From Andrena cerasifolii (lineage: Eukaryota; Arthropoda; Insecta; Hymenoptera; Andrenidae): a stretch of DNA of 64,000 nt. The position numbers and the translations under genes were made by a program. The notes under the pieces were generated by a model that saw nothing but the letters and a program-made list of their open reading frames with translations, did no database searches and had not been told where the DNA came from. Shown piece by piece: positions 1-12,530 of this stretch; position 1 is the first letter of the stretch, and each line of letters starts with the position of its first letter. The stretch lies in contig NC_135121.1 in assembly GCF_050908995.1 (NCBI RefSeq), forward strand, positions 8,122,001 through 8,186,000, given 5' to 3'.

Positions 1-3000
1 CCACGAGAACTCTTCCGCATTTGCAAATGTTTACCTTCAACGCGTGCTCCGTAGGCATTTGAAAGTCGCGGAGCTTTTTGAAAGAGCCGAGGGCTTTCGT
101 GTGCCACCGGCGCCACCTTTCGCAGCTCCCTTAACGAGCTCCTTTTCTTTGTCGGAAAGCTGCACGACTCGAGGAAACAATAAGCTCTCTGTTGCGCTAC
201 CAACGAAATTGACTTCCACGCGCGTAGATATATCGTGGACCACTCCAAGCCTCTATGGGCGCGGTAAATTTCCCGAATGGAATTGGCAGGCTCTTCTTTC
301 GCTCTTGACCACGGCCATTTCACCCGGAATCGACGGTCGTTCCAGCTCTTTAAGATTTTCTCGAACGAAACCGACGGTCGACTGCTGCAAACGGTTTGGA
401 AATTGCTGCCACGCGAGGATCTGATTTTCCCGCGGAGCTTCGAAGCAGAATTCAGATGAAATCTATGTTCTGCCTGCGGGAGGTTAAAAAGGCAGTCTCC
501 TGAATGCAGAGAGTGAAACTCGAGTGATTGAAATAGAACGTGTCCCTCGTTATTCCGTTTCAGCTGGCGCTGTGTAAAACTCAGGGATCATCAGAAAGTG
601 AGCATCTTGTTTCCACGAAAGCAACTGGAAAAGTAGGGGTGGTAAAGGGGGGTCTGAAGGATCTCATCGGTGAGCATCACTCGGGGGATCTTCGGGAACG
701 TTGCGAGTGCACGCAAAGTACGCTTGAAGGACAACACTCGGAGGCATAGGAGTGACGCTCGTTGGCCATAACTGTAATAGGGACAAATATGTGTGTTCTG
801 CTCTTCAACTACCCACGCGAGCATCGCTAGATGGAATTAAAAAAATGTGCTCCGCTCCATGCCGGAGCGAAGACCTCCCCGGCCTTACTTTGGGTTATCA
901 AGAGGATCGTTCCTTTCAAACCGCCAGGAAGTTTCAGCAAACTGTGTAGGCTCGAATGTGTGTCGCTTTGCGCGAGTGGTCCTTGATGGAGAAAGTTCGG
1001 GACCAAAGAGGTAAAGAGGAACCTCCATCTGAGACAATGAGCACTACACGAATGACTTGAGCGTATGATTGTGAAACACGGATCGTGTGCTATTGCGTTT
1101 CTAAGTCAACAGTGTATTCCAGATCTCGTTATGTCAGTGTTTGAGGCCCTAGACTACGTGTCGGGCTTGTTAGCTACTAAGGTGCGGCTGATCGTGTATT
1201 ATTCCATTTTGTGGATTACTGGCAACCGGCGGATTACGCGCCACTACGACTTGACAGATATCTCCAAACAGCAGACCATGTAGTGTATCGTAGTACCACT
1301 TAGTGCATTGTAGGTCATACCACAGGGTGCATCAATTAAACCCTCCATCTTGTGAACTGATAGAGAACCGTTGATCGCGTTGCAATTGTGCTGCTATCGC
1401 TTTCAGCGAATTGCGAGCCACGATTGATATTAATCCGAAAGTTATTCACCATCAAGATTATATAAGATGTAGTATTAACTTGAGGACTATCTTTCAGCTG
1501 TCAATTTGTGGGGCACTGTTGCTAAGATTACCAATAAATGATAGATACTATCCAGTGCCATAGTGTTCTTCATTCTTCCTCTTGGTAATAATCCTCTCGA
1601 TTTCAGCCTATCAAGCTCTCGCATCCATGCTCCACTTTAGAGGTCCCCAAAGATTCAAGAGCCTTTCCACCTATGAATATCATCTACCATCCCTGTGTGC
1701 GATGAAAAATTCTCCCTTCGACCGTGGGCGGTCTGAAAAACTAGGCCCTGAACATCCCCGCGCTACGTCGCGGTATCAAAGTATCCCAAAGCTCCCTTTG
1801 AAACACGAATGTTCGTATTCTCTTTACTTTTTGTGCTGCGTCGAGTGCGTCGAGGGAGAGAAAAGTGGCGCTCGAAATTTCAGCGTTATCAAGCCCGCGA
1901 ATGCCCGTGGAGAAGTGAAACGTAAGAGTGCTATCTTCCGTAGCAACGTCAACAACACTTTAGGGGTAAAGTCTCTCTCCTCTTTTCCCTCTTACGTAAT
2001 CTACGCGGCCACTCCACATTTTCCTTACGTGGCCACGAGTAACTCCCACCCATTCCCCTCTAACCCCGTTGACTCGAGTGCCCTCCGCCATAGGGTTATC
2101 TTTCACTCTGCCCCAGGATTTACACGCACTGGGTGTACTCTAGAAACTACCTACCGCCTGCATCCGAGCCCCTCCTGCGAACATTTCTGCGCGGCTCTTT
2201 CCCTCGGCTGGCGTCAACGCGAACAGGAAAGTCCGCACAGTCTCCGAACTACGAACGATTCTCTTGTGCCTGTTATCGACAGGTATCGAAGATTAAAATG
2301 GCCACGCGGGTGGGCCGGTAGAAGACCGGTGGGAACTGGGAGGAAAATTGAAGTCCGTCGAATCCGGGTACCACCGCCCATCAATTTTTAAAGTCGCTCG
2401 TTATAGCGGCAGATATATTCTTCCCGTTAACATCTCCACGACAATTCTAGTAATAACCGGGAATAAGGTACGCCGACCGTACTTTTACCTGCGGAATAAG
2501 AGTGCCGGTCCTAAGGATACAACGCTACACGAGCACCGACACGAAAGCAAGAGGAATAAGAGGAGCAGTCTCGGTGTGTCAGGATCACGCGATATACTTA
2601 CCTCGTCCTCTCCCTTTTGCACGATAAAGGGCCGCGGGTACCTTCCAAGGAGAGGATTCCAAAGGACCTTCCCGGAAGAACCGCGTCCCGTGAGAAACAA
2701 AGAGGGAAGAGGGTCTCGGAAGCTCTTTAAGCTCCGAAAAAAATTACGAGGGAGTCTACTGTGTGAGAAACGAGACGCGCCGAGTTTCGGTATTAACATA
2801 CACGAGCCGGATTCCGCGGGCAAAACAAACACACGGGAGGCTGAAATATTGCTAAATTCTTTCTCGGCAGTTTTATTAGCAACATCCACCTCCCCCCCCC
2901 AGCCTGCTGGCAAATAGACGGAGTAAGATTTCTGGCTTCCAAAGAAATTACGAGAATACGAACGGGGTAAAAGTGGCACCGATGAGAGATGGGATCCATA

Positions 3001-6000
3001 AACGCGAATTCCTCCAAGTGGCCTAACAACTCTGCCCGACTTTTCGTTACGTTACGTTCACTTGACCCTGTACTCCACTCGCACCTCGATTACACGCGGT
3101 TTCGCGATGTTGGCTAGTCTTTGGAATTGCATCGAAGCGCGGCCTTCACGCCTCGACCGCCGATTTTCCGGCTGCGCTGTCGCCAGCGTGCGATCGTCGT
3201 TGTCCGCCAATTCGAACGCGTAAAATTTTCATTCGCGCCGATGCACGTGCACCCTTCCATTCGCTCTTCTTTTTTTTTTTTTTTGTCGCCAGTCTGTTCC
3301 TGCAAAACGGACGCAACTCGTTTACGGCCGCGTCACACGAGTCGTCAGTTCCCATTGCAATTGAAGGGCGGTCAAAGCCACTGCTAATTCCATCGCGGCG
3401 GAAATTCAATTCGAGATCGTTCTTGACCAACCCTCGAGGAATTACGTAAAACTCAATGAACGCAATTTCGCGCGGCCACGTAACGCGACCTGCGAGTTTT
3501 GCGCAAGAATCGTCGGTGGATTGACCTCCCGCTGCAATCAACTGACGTTTCATCGAAAAGGCGATTCTCTGCTTCCTACCCGAACAGTAAGATCCTCCTT
3601 CTACAATGGAATAAATTAAATCGGACAAGCAGGACAGAATCATTTCGCAAGGAACGCCAGGAATGGGAAGAGAATAGCCAGGGATCTCGTTGGAGTGAAT
3701 GTCAGTAGACAATGCGAATTCAGAATTGTCCTAAGAATTATCTGGCAGAAATTGGCGTGGAATTTCCGAGCAGTTGGCCACGGTAAGAGGTATTAATTTC
3801 AGCTTTTCCTTCTCACGTTGATGCGACGGCAGATTTCCCGGAGAAATATTATACAAGGCTGACCACGACTGCCTCGAGGAGCCCCTCAAGAACGGATTTA
3901 TAGGAGCCCACCGAAAGGACTTAGTCGATGAAATGTTTGACAATAATCGTCACGCGGCATCTCGCCCGGTGATAGTATCTACCGCTCTCCTCCATTCTTA
4001 CCTGTTCGCCTGCCTCGAGAGTTCCGCTGGGCGGACGTTACTGATTAAAGCCGGCGATACCGTAACTGTTAATCCTCCAGGGGAACCTGCGGATATCTCG
4101 ATGCTCGTTGTAAAGTAAACGGCAACGTTACTTGGCATCTTTATACGTCCGCGGCGGGCACACGGAATTCCGACGCGCGGCGGATGGAAACTCGATGAGG
4201 AATTAGGGTCACCGCCTGAATACAAAGTGGCGCAGGAGTCGGACGGTGGTCCTTGAGGATAATTCCTTTCCCCAAGTAGACATCAGGGCGCGCGACTCTT
4301 CTACTCCTACTCCCCGGGAAACTTCGGGCAAGCGAATTGCTCGGTTTCCAGTTCTGTAAATTAGGTTCCTCTGCGCTTGCATTTTCCAAGCCCCGCGAAC
4401 GAAAGAACCGCAACGTTTCCCGGGATTTATCTTGCGCGACGGAAACGCTGCCGGTGGCAACTTCCGCGGGAACAATTACGCCGCCATCGGTCCGGCGGGT
4501 GCGCGAAGTTGCTCCAACTTCCGGCTGGGGACACGGTCGGGTGGATTCGCGGACTCTCAATCGAGCCGAACACGCCGGAATCGACGTTAATTACATTCAC
4601 GTGTCGGCGGTCGACCTTCCGCGTTTGCCACGGTAATATCGTACGTTTCGGATCGCGGCGACATTTGTAACTCGCAGGACACGTTTCTGCGGCTACTCGC
4701 CGTCGCTGCCGAGTGCCTGTGTGCAGCTCCAGGGTGCGGCAAGGGGGATGGCGACCAAGAGGGAGGAACAAGGACGGCACACTCTCTGTCGGTCGAGTGT
4801 TCAGGGGGATTATCTCCTCCGCAAGGATACTCTCGCGTCCTCCTGATCTTGGGCCGATTGCGGAGGCACGGAAAAATTAGTAGGATTGTTTGCAGCGGTG
4901 GCTCTCATCCTCTTAGAAAGGATTCTGCCCTACTTTTTCGCTTCTTAAACTGGCGAGCTTATAACGAGATACCGCGCGCGTCCGTGGATCTGATAGGGAA
5001 ACCTGATCACCTCCTTTCGGAGCTCTTACACCGGCCAGGAGATTTCAATTATCCCCGCGAAGTCGTTGGGCAAGGATTTTGAAACGAGTTCGTAGCTGTG
5101 CCATTATTTGCAGATGTACGTCACTGAATAAACACTGCCTCCTAATCGCCGTAATCCTTAATTTTCACGTTCCTTCTAAAAGCTTCCAGTTACGTAACTG
5201 GATAAACACGAAAATTTCGCCAATGAACTCCAATCCTCGAACTCCAAGAACACTCCTCTCCCACTTTTGGATCTTTACTAAATGGCATGCGCTTGGATCC
5301 TGTATCGTGTCCTCGCGAAGATTCGCGCGTCAATAAGATAGGAAGTACGCGGCGCACGTCCAGCAGCGTAATAAATCGCGCAATTAGAATTTCATTACGT
5401 AATCCTACTCGTCCAGGAATTCATTTCCACCGTGATTCCGATTATGATGCACTGTCTAGTTGACCCTCGGCAGGCAGGGCCGCGGGAAATTAACCGGATT
5501 GTTTCGAACGGCGGCGCATATCCTCTTAAAGGATTTCTGCCCGTCCTCCTTCCCTCTCCGTCCCGCACGGTCCCAGCCGCGATTTACGCGAAGATATTCG
5601 CGTACCTGTATGCACAGATTACGTTGCGCATTCGTTACGAGGGTCACCCTAAGTATTTCCTGATTACAGCCCCGTCGAATTTATGAGACCTTCGAATAAT
5701 GGTGCTCATTCCGAGGTGGTCGCGAAAACTGCGCATCAGGTGCAGAAGAATCATAATTCCCAAGCGTGGCCCAGCTAGGGACTTCGCAAATAGGCACATA
5801 TATGCGTTCTATAATGCTTCAACGAATGGAGCGTCCTCTCCTCAAGGCGCGTCATTAGTTCGGCGAAATTTTGTTCCCCTGGGTAGACCGTCAGGTAACA
5901 ACGTGGCGCGTAAAACGAGAAAGATATTCGACAACTTGCGTGAAGCAAAATTCTGGTATAAAAACCCTGCACCATCGTTAACAAACGTCCCTCCAAGATA

Positions 6001-8658
6001 CCTCTTCAAAGGGAGTCTCCGATTCTTTTTATTCACGCTACCGACGATCGCTGGAACCCTTTCTGCAGCGTTTATCGTAGCCGAGAGCTCGATCACTGCA
6101 CTCGATCTAATGAAATTTATGAGGAGCACCCTTTCACGCAGCTGCCGCAACTCCGTGTAATCGCAGCGTGCTACGCACTCCCGTGAGAGCGTTACATCCG
6201 ACAACGAACAGCAAACATTGGTTCCACTTTATGCGGCGGCTCGGAAGAAGCATTAAGAAGAAGGATTAAAAGCGAATGAAGCAGAGTCAGCGGCGAAGGT
6301 AACAAAGGTAAGAAGGGGACGATGAAAATACAACAGAATTTCTATTTCACGAAGGAAGAAAAACAATACGGAAGAAAGGGGCTAAAGAGTTAAAAGAAGA
6401 TTCCAACTTCCCTACTGCTTTTAACCGTTCGCTAAATTCCACCGTTTGCAGGAATTTAGCTAAACCCCGCTATTGAAATATTAAGAACAACGGAAGCGGC
6501 TCGATGCTAGAAATAACTTTTGACCGAAAGTCGCTACGAAAGCTGCACAAAACGGTGCACGCCGAAGACACAAAGGGGTCCCGCGGACAGGGGTAAGAAG
6601 CGGCCAGAAATCTGGGCGAAAAAATGAAGAAGAAGAGGAGGAAGAAGGAGGGAACACAATGGAACGAAGAAAGTGGACTCTCTGTTTAAAAAGCTGGCAG
6701 AAACGTAGGAGGAGGAAGCGCGCTGGACCGCGGGAGCGAGGAAAGGGATGTCGAAGACCGGTCGCGGGGAGAGAGGGCGAAAGGGGTGAAAGAACGACGA
6801 GGAGGCAGCAGCAGCAGCAGCATCAGAGGAGACAGAAAAATCAAGCAACAAAGAGTAACGCCGGCAGTGCTGAATATTGCATTCGTATTCGCCGGCTGCG
6901 TCGTTTTCGACGTCGCTCGCAGTCGCCGTGTAGGTATGAATGCAAAAGTCTGCCCGTGATGTCGTGCAGTCTTATTTGTTCAGGCACAATATGCAAGCGT
7001 GCACATGCACCTGCATACATAGGTATGCATTTTTATGGAAAATGTAACGATCGGCTTTCGACGCTGTTACTCGCGTCGGCTTGCGAAATCATGGCCGACG
7101 TAGCGCGCGAAACGTTCCCCTAGGTCGTGAATAGGGTGGCTGTATGGGGGTCATATCTGCTGTGAAGTATCTGGCGTCTGGATAATGACCGGATAAGTGG
7201 GCTATACATTAGGTCCGTTTGGATTAGGCGAAACGCATTGATCGTTGAAGCGAGACGCGTCCGTGTGGAATACTCCTCACACACCCCGGGCAGAAGTTCG
7301 AGAAGAGATCACGCTACCCTCGCAAAAGAGAGAATGTCCTGCGAAGTACCGAGAAGTGTCGGAAATTCGATCAAAGAGGGGCTTGGAGCGTCACTGCAAC
7401 CCCGATCGACGGAACCTTTTTCAGACACAATTAGCTGGATCGCGCGCCCCCTCGCAGCCCTATCGATTTTCTCTTCAAGCCCCATCGGCGATCCGGAGGA
7501 AAGTCGGAGAAACGCGACGGAGGAGGACAACCGTCATCCCCGAAGCTGCAATCTCCGATAAAAAGAAAGCATATGCCACCTAACGGGGAAACGATATTTC
7601 ACCCCCGGTGACGGGATAACCGGATTACGGGGAGGAAATAAGACGCGGGACGAGCGGAGTAAAGAGGCGGAAAAGAACGGAAGCCAAGGCGATCCGAGGG
7701 AGGGATGCTTCGAGGATCTCTTGAGCAGTAATTAATTGCACCGTCGCTATCAAGATAATGGTTACTAATTAAGTCGACCGAGGAGGGCACGGTCGATCGA
7801 CTCGAGACCTCGCTTTGGATCCTCGGCCAGGGAAAAGGGGAAGTGAGACGGAAGATCGTGAAAGGGGAAGGCATTTCGCAGGTACCTATCTGTTTGAAGT
7901 GCTAATGCGATCACGAGTTCTGACTCTTTGAAATGGTGTTATTTCGAACACCCAGACTTAACCTCAGGTCTAAAGTTCAAATTTACACGACAGTTGTGCT
8001 CGCACCTGATCTACGATGGACTTCCACCTGAACCCCGTGCTATCGAGCGCACTATACAAGCCCACTCACGCATTCCAATCCGGTCTTCTGGAGAGGCGTC
8101 GAATTCCGTGCTGGTGGGAACACTTCGTCCTTTAAAATCGACGATAACGCGCAGGGGGACGGGGAGGACGCGCGTTTGTTCCTGGCACCCTTTTAGAGGC
8201 GAGCCTTTAAGCGCCGAGTCGCAGGAGGAACGACCAGACGGGACTTACCTGAAACAGATAAAAAGGTATATACGTTAGAGCGGCGGCGGTTTTAATTGGG
8301 ACGACGGCATTTATTGCGAGCCAGCCGAGACGGCCGCCCGGGAGGATTCCATGGGGCTTTTGTAGCCCCGCTAAAAGGGCCGAGGAGCTTTTCAAGGCTC
8401 GCCGCGATAAATGACGGATGGTCCCGATCGCACAATGCTCCGACCCCGCGGATCGAGACGCCACCGCGACACCGGAAGTGGACTCTTCCCCAGCCCCCAC
8501 CGGCTCATTTCATCGAAATAACGCAGCGTTCTCCAAGGCACGAACCACCCCCTCCCGAGTACGGAAATCGTTTCAAGGGGCCTCGGTTATAGTATTCCCT
8601 ATGAGACTTGCGATATATTTTCCACGCAATCGGGGGAAGCTTTTAATTATTAAAGAGC
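1..8658. other. No gene supported; mixed CpG-rich and AT-rich DNA
   Basis: Reading frames of up to about 270 codons occur (for instance 1582-2391) but show no domain and no splice-consistent extension. A purine-rich tract lies at about 6600-6860. Apart from the direct repeat pair at 4.87-5.54 kb I see no recognisable feature. Intron of an outside gene or intergenic DNA are both possible. Confidence 0.6.
4874..5542 (+). repeat. Diverged direct repeat pair
   Basis: Bases 4874-4930 and 5487-5542 align with roughly three quarters identity, including GGATTGTTT, a CGGNGG core, ATCCTCTTA, AAGGAT and CTGCCC in the same order. No known element could be assigned. Confidence 0.5.
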
Positions 8659-8660
8659 TA

Positions 8661-9469
8661 AGGTGAATGTCCCAATTTCTGCTCGAGTCCCCATTTCTGC
8701 TCATTTCATAGTTTTCTTATTATTATAAGCGTTATGTTTGTACCATAGTTGCAACAAAATAATTCTAAATTATTTGAACATCTATGCGAGTGTTCACGGG
8801 GTTGGGGCTAATCAAAGTGCAGCATAAACAACGAAAAATTTTTAAAATGAGAAAGTCGTGATTTTTCCACCGTGTTCTAGCTGGTTGTGCTAAGGAACAG
8901 GGTCACTAGTGGTATTTGATAATTGGGCAGAAAATAGTTTTTGCAGTAAAAGTTCTTATTTAATAACAGAAACAGATACCGTATTGATCTCTGGATTTAG
9001 ATTTTGTACTATTTTTTATTTCTTTAAGTAGAAAATAGGTGATTAGATTTAGGGTCAAGTGAATCACCGCTATCTCCACATTTCTACTCACCAAAATTTT
9101 AGTAACACAACCTCACAATTCAATATATGCTGTTACCTCTATTTCTAGTCGAAAGCATTTTATTTTTTGTTTATCATTATTTTATGCTTTACTGTTGAGT
9201 TATAAAACACCTCCATAAAAGTTGAAACATTTTGACCTGAAATTGGTACAAATGGTGAATAGAAATACGGACATTTAAAGCATTATATTTAATTACAAAT
9301 TACTAGTAGTTAAACATCTAGAAATATCTTTCTTAAACAGTTCTCGGCTGGTTGATATATTAATAAACAATTAATCAATTACTCTGCGAATTTTGATCAC
9401 AAACAAATTTTTTACACCTTCTTTCTGACGGGCAACCTCTCAAATGAGCAGAAATTGGGACATTCACCT
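8661..9469. mobile_element. Non-autonomous TA-flanked DNA transposon (family A, 809 bp)
   Basis: It begins AGGTGAATGTCCCAATTTCT and ends with the inverse of the same sequence; the inverted ends match for about 24 bases. TA dinucleotides flank both ends (8659-8660 and 9470-9471), as in Tc1/mariner-type insertion. The left end repeats part of the terminus (CCCCATTTCTGCTC) directly inside it. The interior is AT-rich, and I see no transposase reading frame. Confidence 0.85.
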
Positions 9470-9471
9470 TA

Positions 9472-11503
9472 ATATTTGATCCGTAAAAGCAGATCTCTGC
9501 TAAGAAAGTGGTACCTTCAATCCGCTTAATCCAGAGCAATATTTCTGCCGTCCTCGATTCGCGACGCTGAACCTATGGCGATACGGTTTTAAGAACAAAA
9601 TCGGGAAAGAAAATATTGACCGTAGTTCGGGGTGTGAGAAGCCACTGGGAGGTGCCGAAATAATCGTCGGACCAGCAAGAAATGATCCCGATGGAGGAAG
9701 GTTGCTCGAAGGAAGCATGACCGCGCAGTTTTAGGGACGGATTTTAATTAATCGGGGCAAGAAAAAAGGGGCGTCTTTTGGGCACGTAGCACACGGTCCA
9801 CGGAATTGCCACATCGCACGGAAGAGAGAGATAAATCTCGGTTACAGGCACGCTTGGCGAAAAATCGATCTGCTGTCGTCGACCCGAGGACACCGTTGCA
9901 CCACGTGCGTCACGTTTTCGTGAACGTTGCCATCGCCACAGAGACTACACCAGCTCCATCGATCGCGATGATCTATGGCAAGTTCCCGACCAAATCGTGG
10001 TACCGGAGCAAACCGCCGAACATTAAAAGCGGTAGAAATTCACCATTCGAGATAATAAGGGAGCCTACGCTGTAGCATCGACGAACAGCTGAGAGTGCAG
10101 TTTGCTCCGCCGCGTCTTTTAATGCCGTTGCATACAGAGACGTTCCGGCACGACTGTCATCGCAGAAAAGGAGTGGAGGCCGAACGGCCCGGAGCATTCC
10201 CTGATGGCGAAAGCTACGATAAAGTCGTACCGTGGAGGTAAACGTTCACGGCGCCGTCGCGCTAAAAGCGGACGTAAGTGCTCCGCGGAAATTCATCGTG
10301 CTGCCATAAGGGACCCGTGGTAACTCGATGGTCGTGCCGCTGTAAATGATGTAATGGCGGCGATAAAATTCGTCTCGGTCTCCTGCGACGAGACCGCGAA
10401 TCGATGGGACTGTGGTCACGACATCTGTTTACTTATTCCGCTGGTCGCTTGTCAGAGACACTTCAGGCTCCTTATCGCTGACACGGGCTTACGGTTCAAA
10501 CAAGTTGCAAGCGTGTCATTTGCATGCAAGATAGGAGGCGGGTGCTGTAATGCGATTGTGCGTCACGGGCCGCGTTATAGTTTCTTTCATAACTCCTAGT
10601 TATTACTTGAGAACTTAGATCTAATAGTTGCTAAGTTCGCGATAATTCTCAGGAAGAAGTGACTGTTGCCGAAGTTCATTAAAAAGGATTATGTTTTCAG
10701 ATTCCTCGTTCGAACGAATGAAATTTCCGGAGCGAAAAAGGATTACGTCGCTAGAAGTTATTCCACTAGCAGGACCCATTACCGTTGCTTACGCTGTTGT
10801 GTCAGCCTATCGTCAGCCTAGCTCGCGATGCATCTAGCGGAGGCTCTCGTCGCTGTCGCACTGCAACGCGAGATCCCGCGTCGAAGAGGAGAAGGCTAAT
10901 CCTTGCACACGAAAGGGCAAGCGAGCCCGACGTAATTCCGCGTTGCGTAACACACGGCGGAGGGCACGGTCGTGCAAGTGAGCGCCGCGCTGTCTGCACC
11001 GACCAGACTGCAAGGCGGCGTCGCGATGCACTTGTTGCAACAATGCGCCCCGGCTTATCCGCCGGCGGATAAGTGCACCGGTGATTCATGCACGGCGACC
11101 AGCGCAAAACCGAGGTGCACGCGCGTGTGTGCGTGCGGTTACGCGCGCGGATCCAGCATCTGGCCGGAGCGGCTGACTGGCGTTCGCCTCCGCGCAACAT
11201 CGTGAGAATGTTTCCTCGAGAGGCTGCCAGCTAATAAGAAGCTTAGGCTGCAGAGGTGGTACTCGTGTTGGGGACGTCCGACACTGTTGGACGCCCCACC
11301 GAGATCACTCATTGATGAGGACGCGATCGATTGAATCGAGGATCGCGTGGATGCTTGGCGAAGCGCCAGGAAATGTTTTCAAGTGCGGTAAGTCGCTTGG
11401 AATGGGGTCTAATGGAACATGGTATCGGAGTGGCTGTACCCTGTCGAAGAGATCGTCTTGAATATTCTTATTTTTTAAATATATTTAACACGCGGGACAT
11501 CTG
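9472..11503. other. No gene supported
   Basis: This is moderately GC-rich sequence between two transposons, with a CpG-dense part at about 10800-11200. Frames on both strands there overlap and encode low-complexity Arg/Ala/Ser peptides, as expected of GC-rich non-coding DNA. Confidence 0.6.
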
Positions 11504-11505
11504 TA

Positions 11506-12528
11506 GGGGGTAAAGTGAGCCTCGGGGTAAAATGAGATTTCTTAATTTGTTCTTTAAAGATAGAATATATTTACAAATTTTGGTGAGGTAATAATTGTTT
11601 GTAATATAAGAATGATAGTTATGCACATTCAGATAGGGTAAAGGGCCCAAATTTCATCCCCGTGCCTAATTTCGTCCCCCTGGATTTGCACACGTATGGT
11701 AAAGATCACTTGTATCGATAAAATAATTAATTTTTCAAGTTATTTCCTATTTTACAAACATTTTCTTGAGGGACGAAGTTAGAAACACTTTTTTCAGATC
11801 TCACATTTTGCACGTTTTCACATTTTGTTTATTATCTCGTATTGACATGACATAATTACATTTTGCGATTCGTGGATATATAGAGAAACGTTCAAAGAAA
11901 ACTCATGCCAAGTGCCAGCTCATTCTAATATTTTATACACCCTCTACAGGGTCAAATGCAAATGGGGACGAAATTTGGGCCATTTACCTTATAGAAAAAT
12001 GTAAATTCGTTTAAAAACTTAAAAATTAATTTTTAGGCACTTCCGATGGGTTTTCTTTTCAATTTAGCTTTTTGGATAGATGAGTCATAAATGTGTTATT
12101 TTAACTAAAAAAAATTTCTACGTGTTTAAAACAACCTTGTAAACATACATGTACACGCGTTTAGGAAAACATTAACCCCAACATTATTAAATAATTAATT
12201 TTCCACTGAGTACATATTCGGGATAAAGTGGCCGGGTTAAACTGATTGTGAGTTGCAAAGAAGAGATGCGCAATATCCTAACCTGTCAGCTGGCTAGAAA
12301 ACCACGCAGCGTGACGGAACAGAAACTAACCCCAAAAAAATGAAAAATCAGAAGCTGACGTGTTAACGGGTTAATAATTAGGTACCTATACCCTTAATTA
12401 AAGTTCTTATTTTATTTCAGCTCACTTTACCCCATATATTATAAATCTATTTCCACACATTCTTATTGAAAGCGAAGAATTGTATTCTAATTCAAACTTT
12501 TTCAGGCTCACTTTACCCTGGTCTCCCC
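11506..12528. mobile_element. Non-autonomous TA-flanked DNA transposon (family B), interrupted by family C
   Basis: The left end reads GGGGGTAAAGTGAGCC and the right end, inverted, reads GGGGAGACCAGGGTAAAGTG, so the left copy lacks a few bases near the tip. TA flanks both ends (11504-11505 and 12529-12530). The terminal motif recurs inside each end: GGGGTAAAATGAG on the left, and CTCACTTTACCCC about 100 bases inside the right end. The interior is AT-rich and non-coding. A second element sits at 11636-11989, so the original length was about 670 bases. Confidence 0.75.
11636..11989. mobile_element. Nested TA-flanked DNA transposon (family C, 354 bp)
   Basis: The left end is GGGTAAAGGGCCCAAATTTC and the right end inverted is AGGTAAATGGCCCAAATTTC. 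TA occurs at 11634-11635 and 11990-11991. The subterminal AATTTCGTCCCC motif is repeated in the left end. It lies within family B element 11506-12528, so it is the younger insertion. There is no coding potential. Confidence 0.8.
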
Positions 12529-12530
12529 TA

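Noticed and set aside
1582..2391. 269-codon + strand reading frame
   Set aside because: No recognisable domain, biased low-complexity composition, no splice-supported extension, and overlapping frames in the same region.
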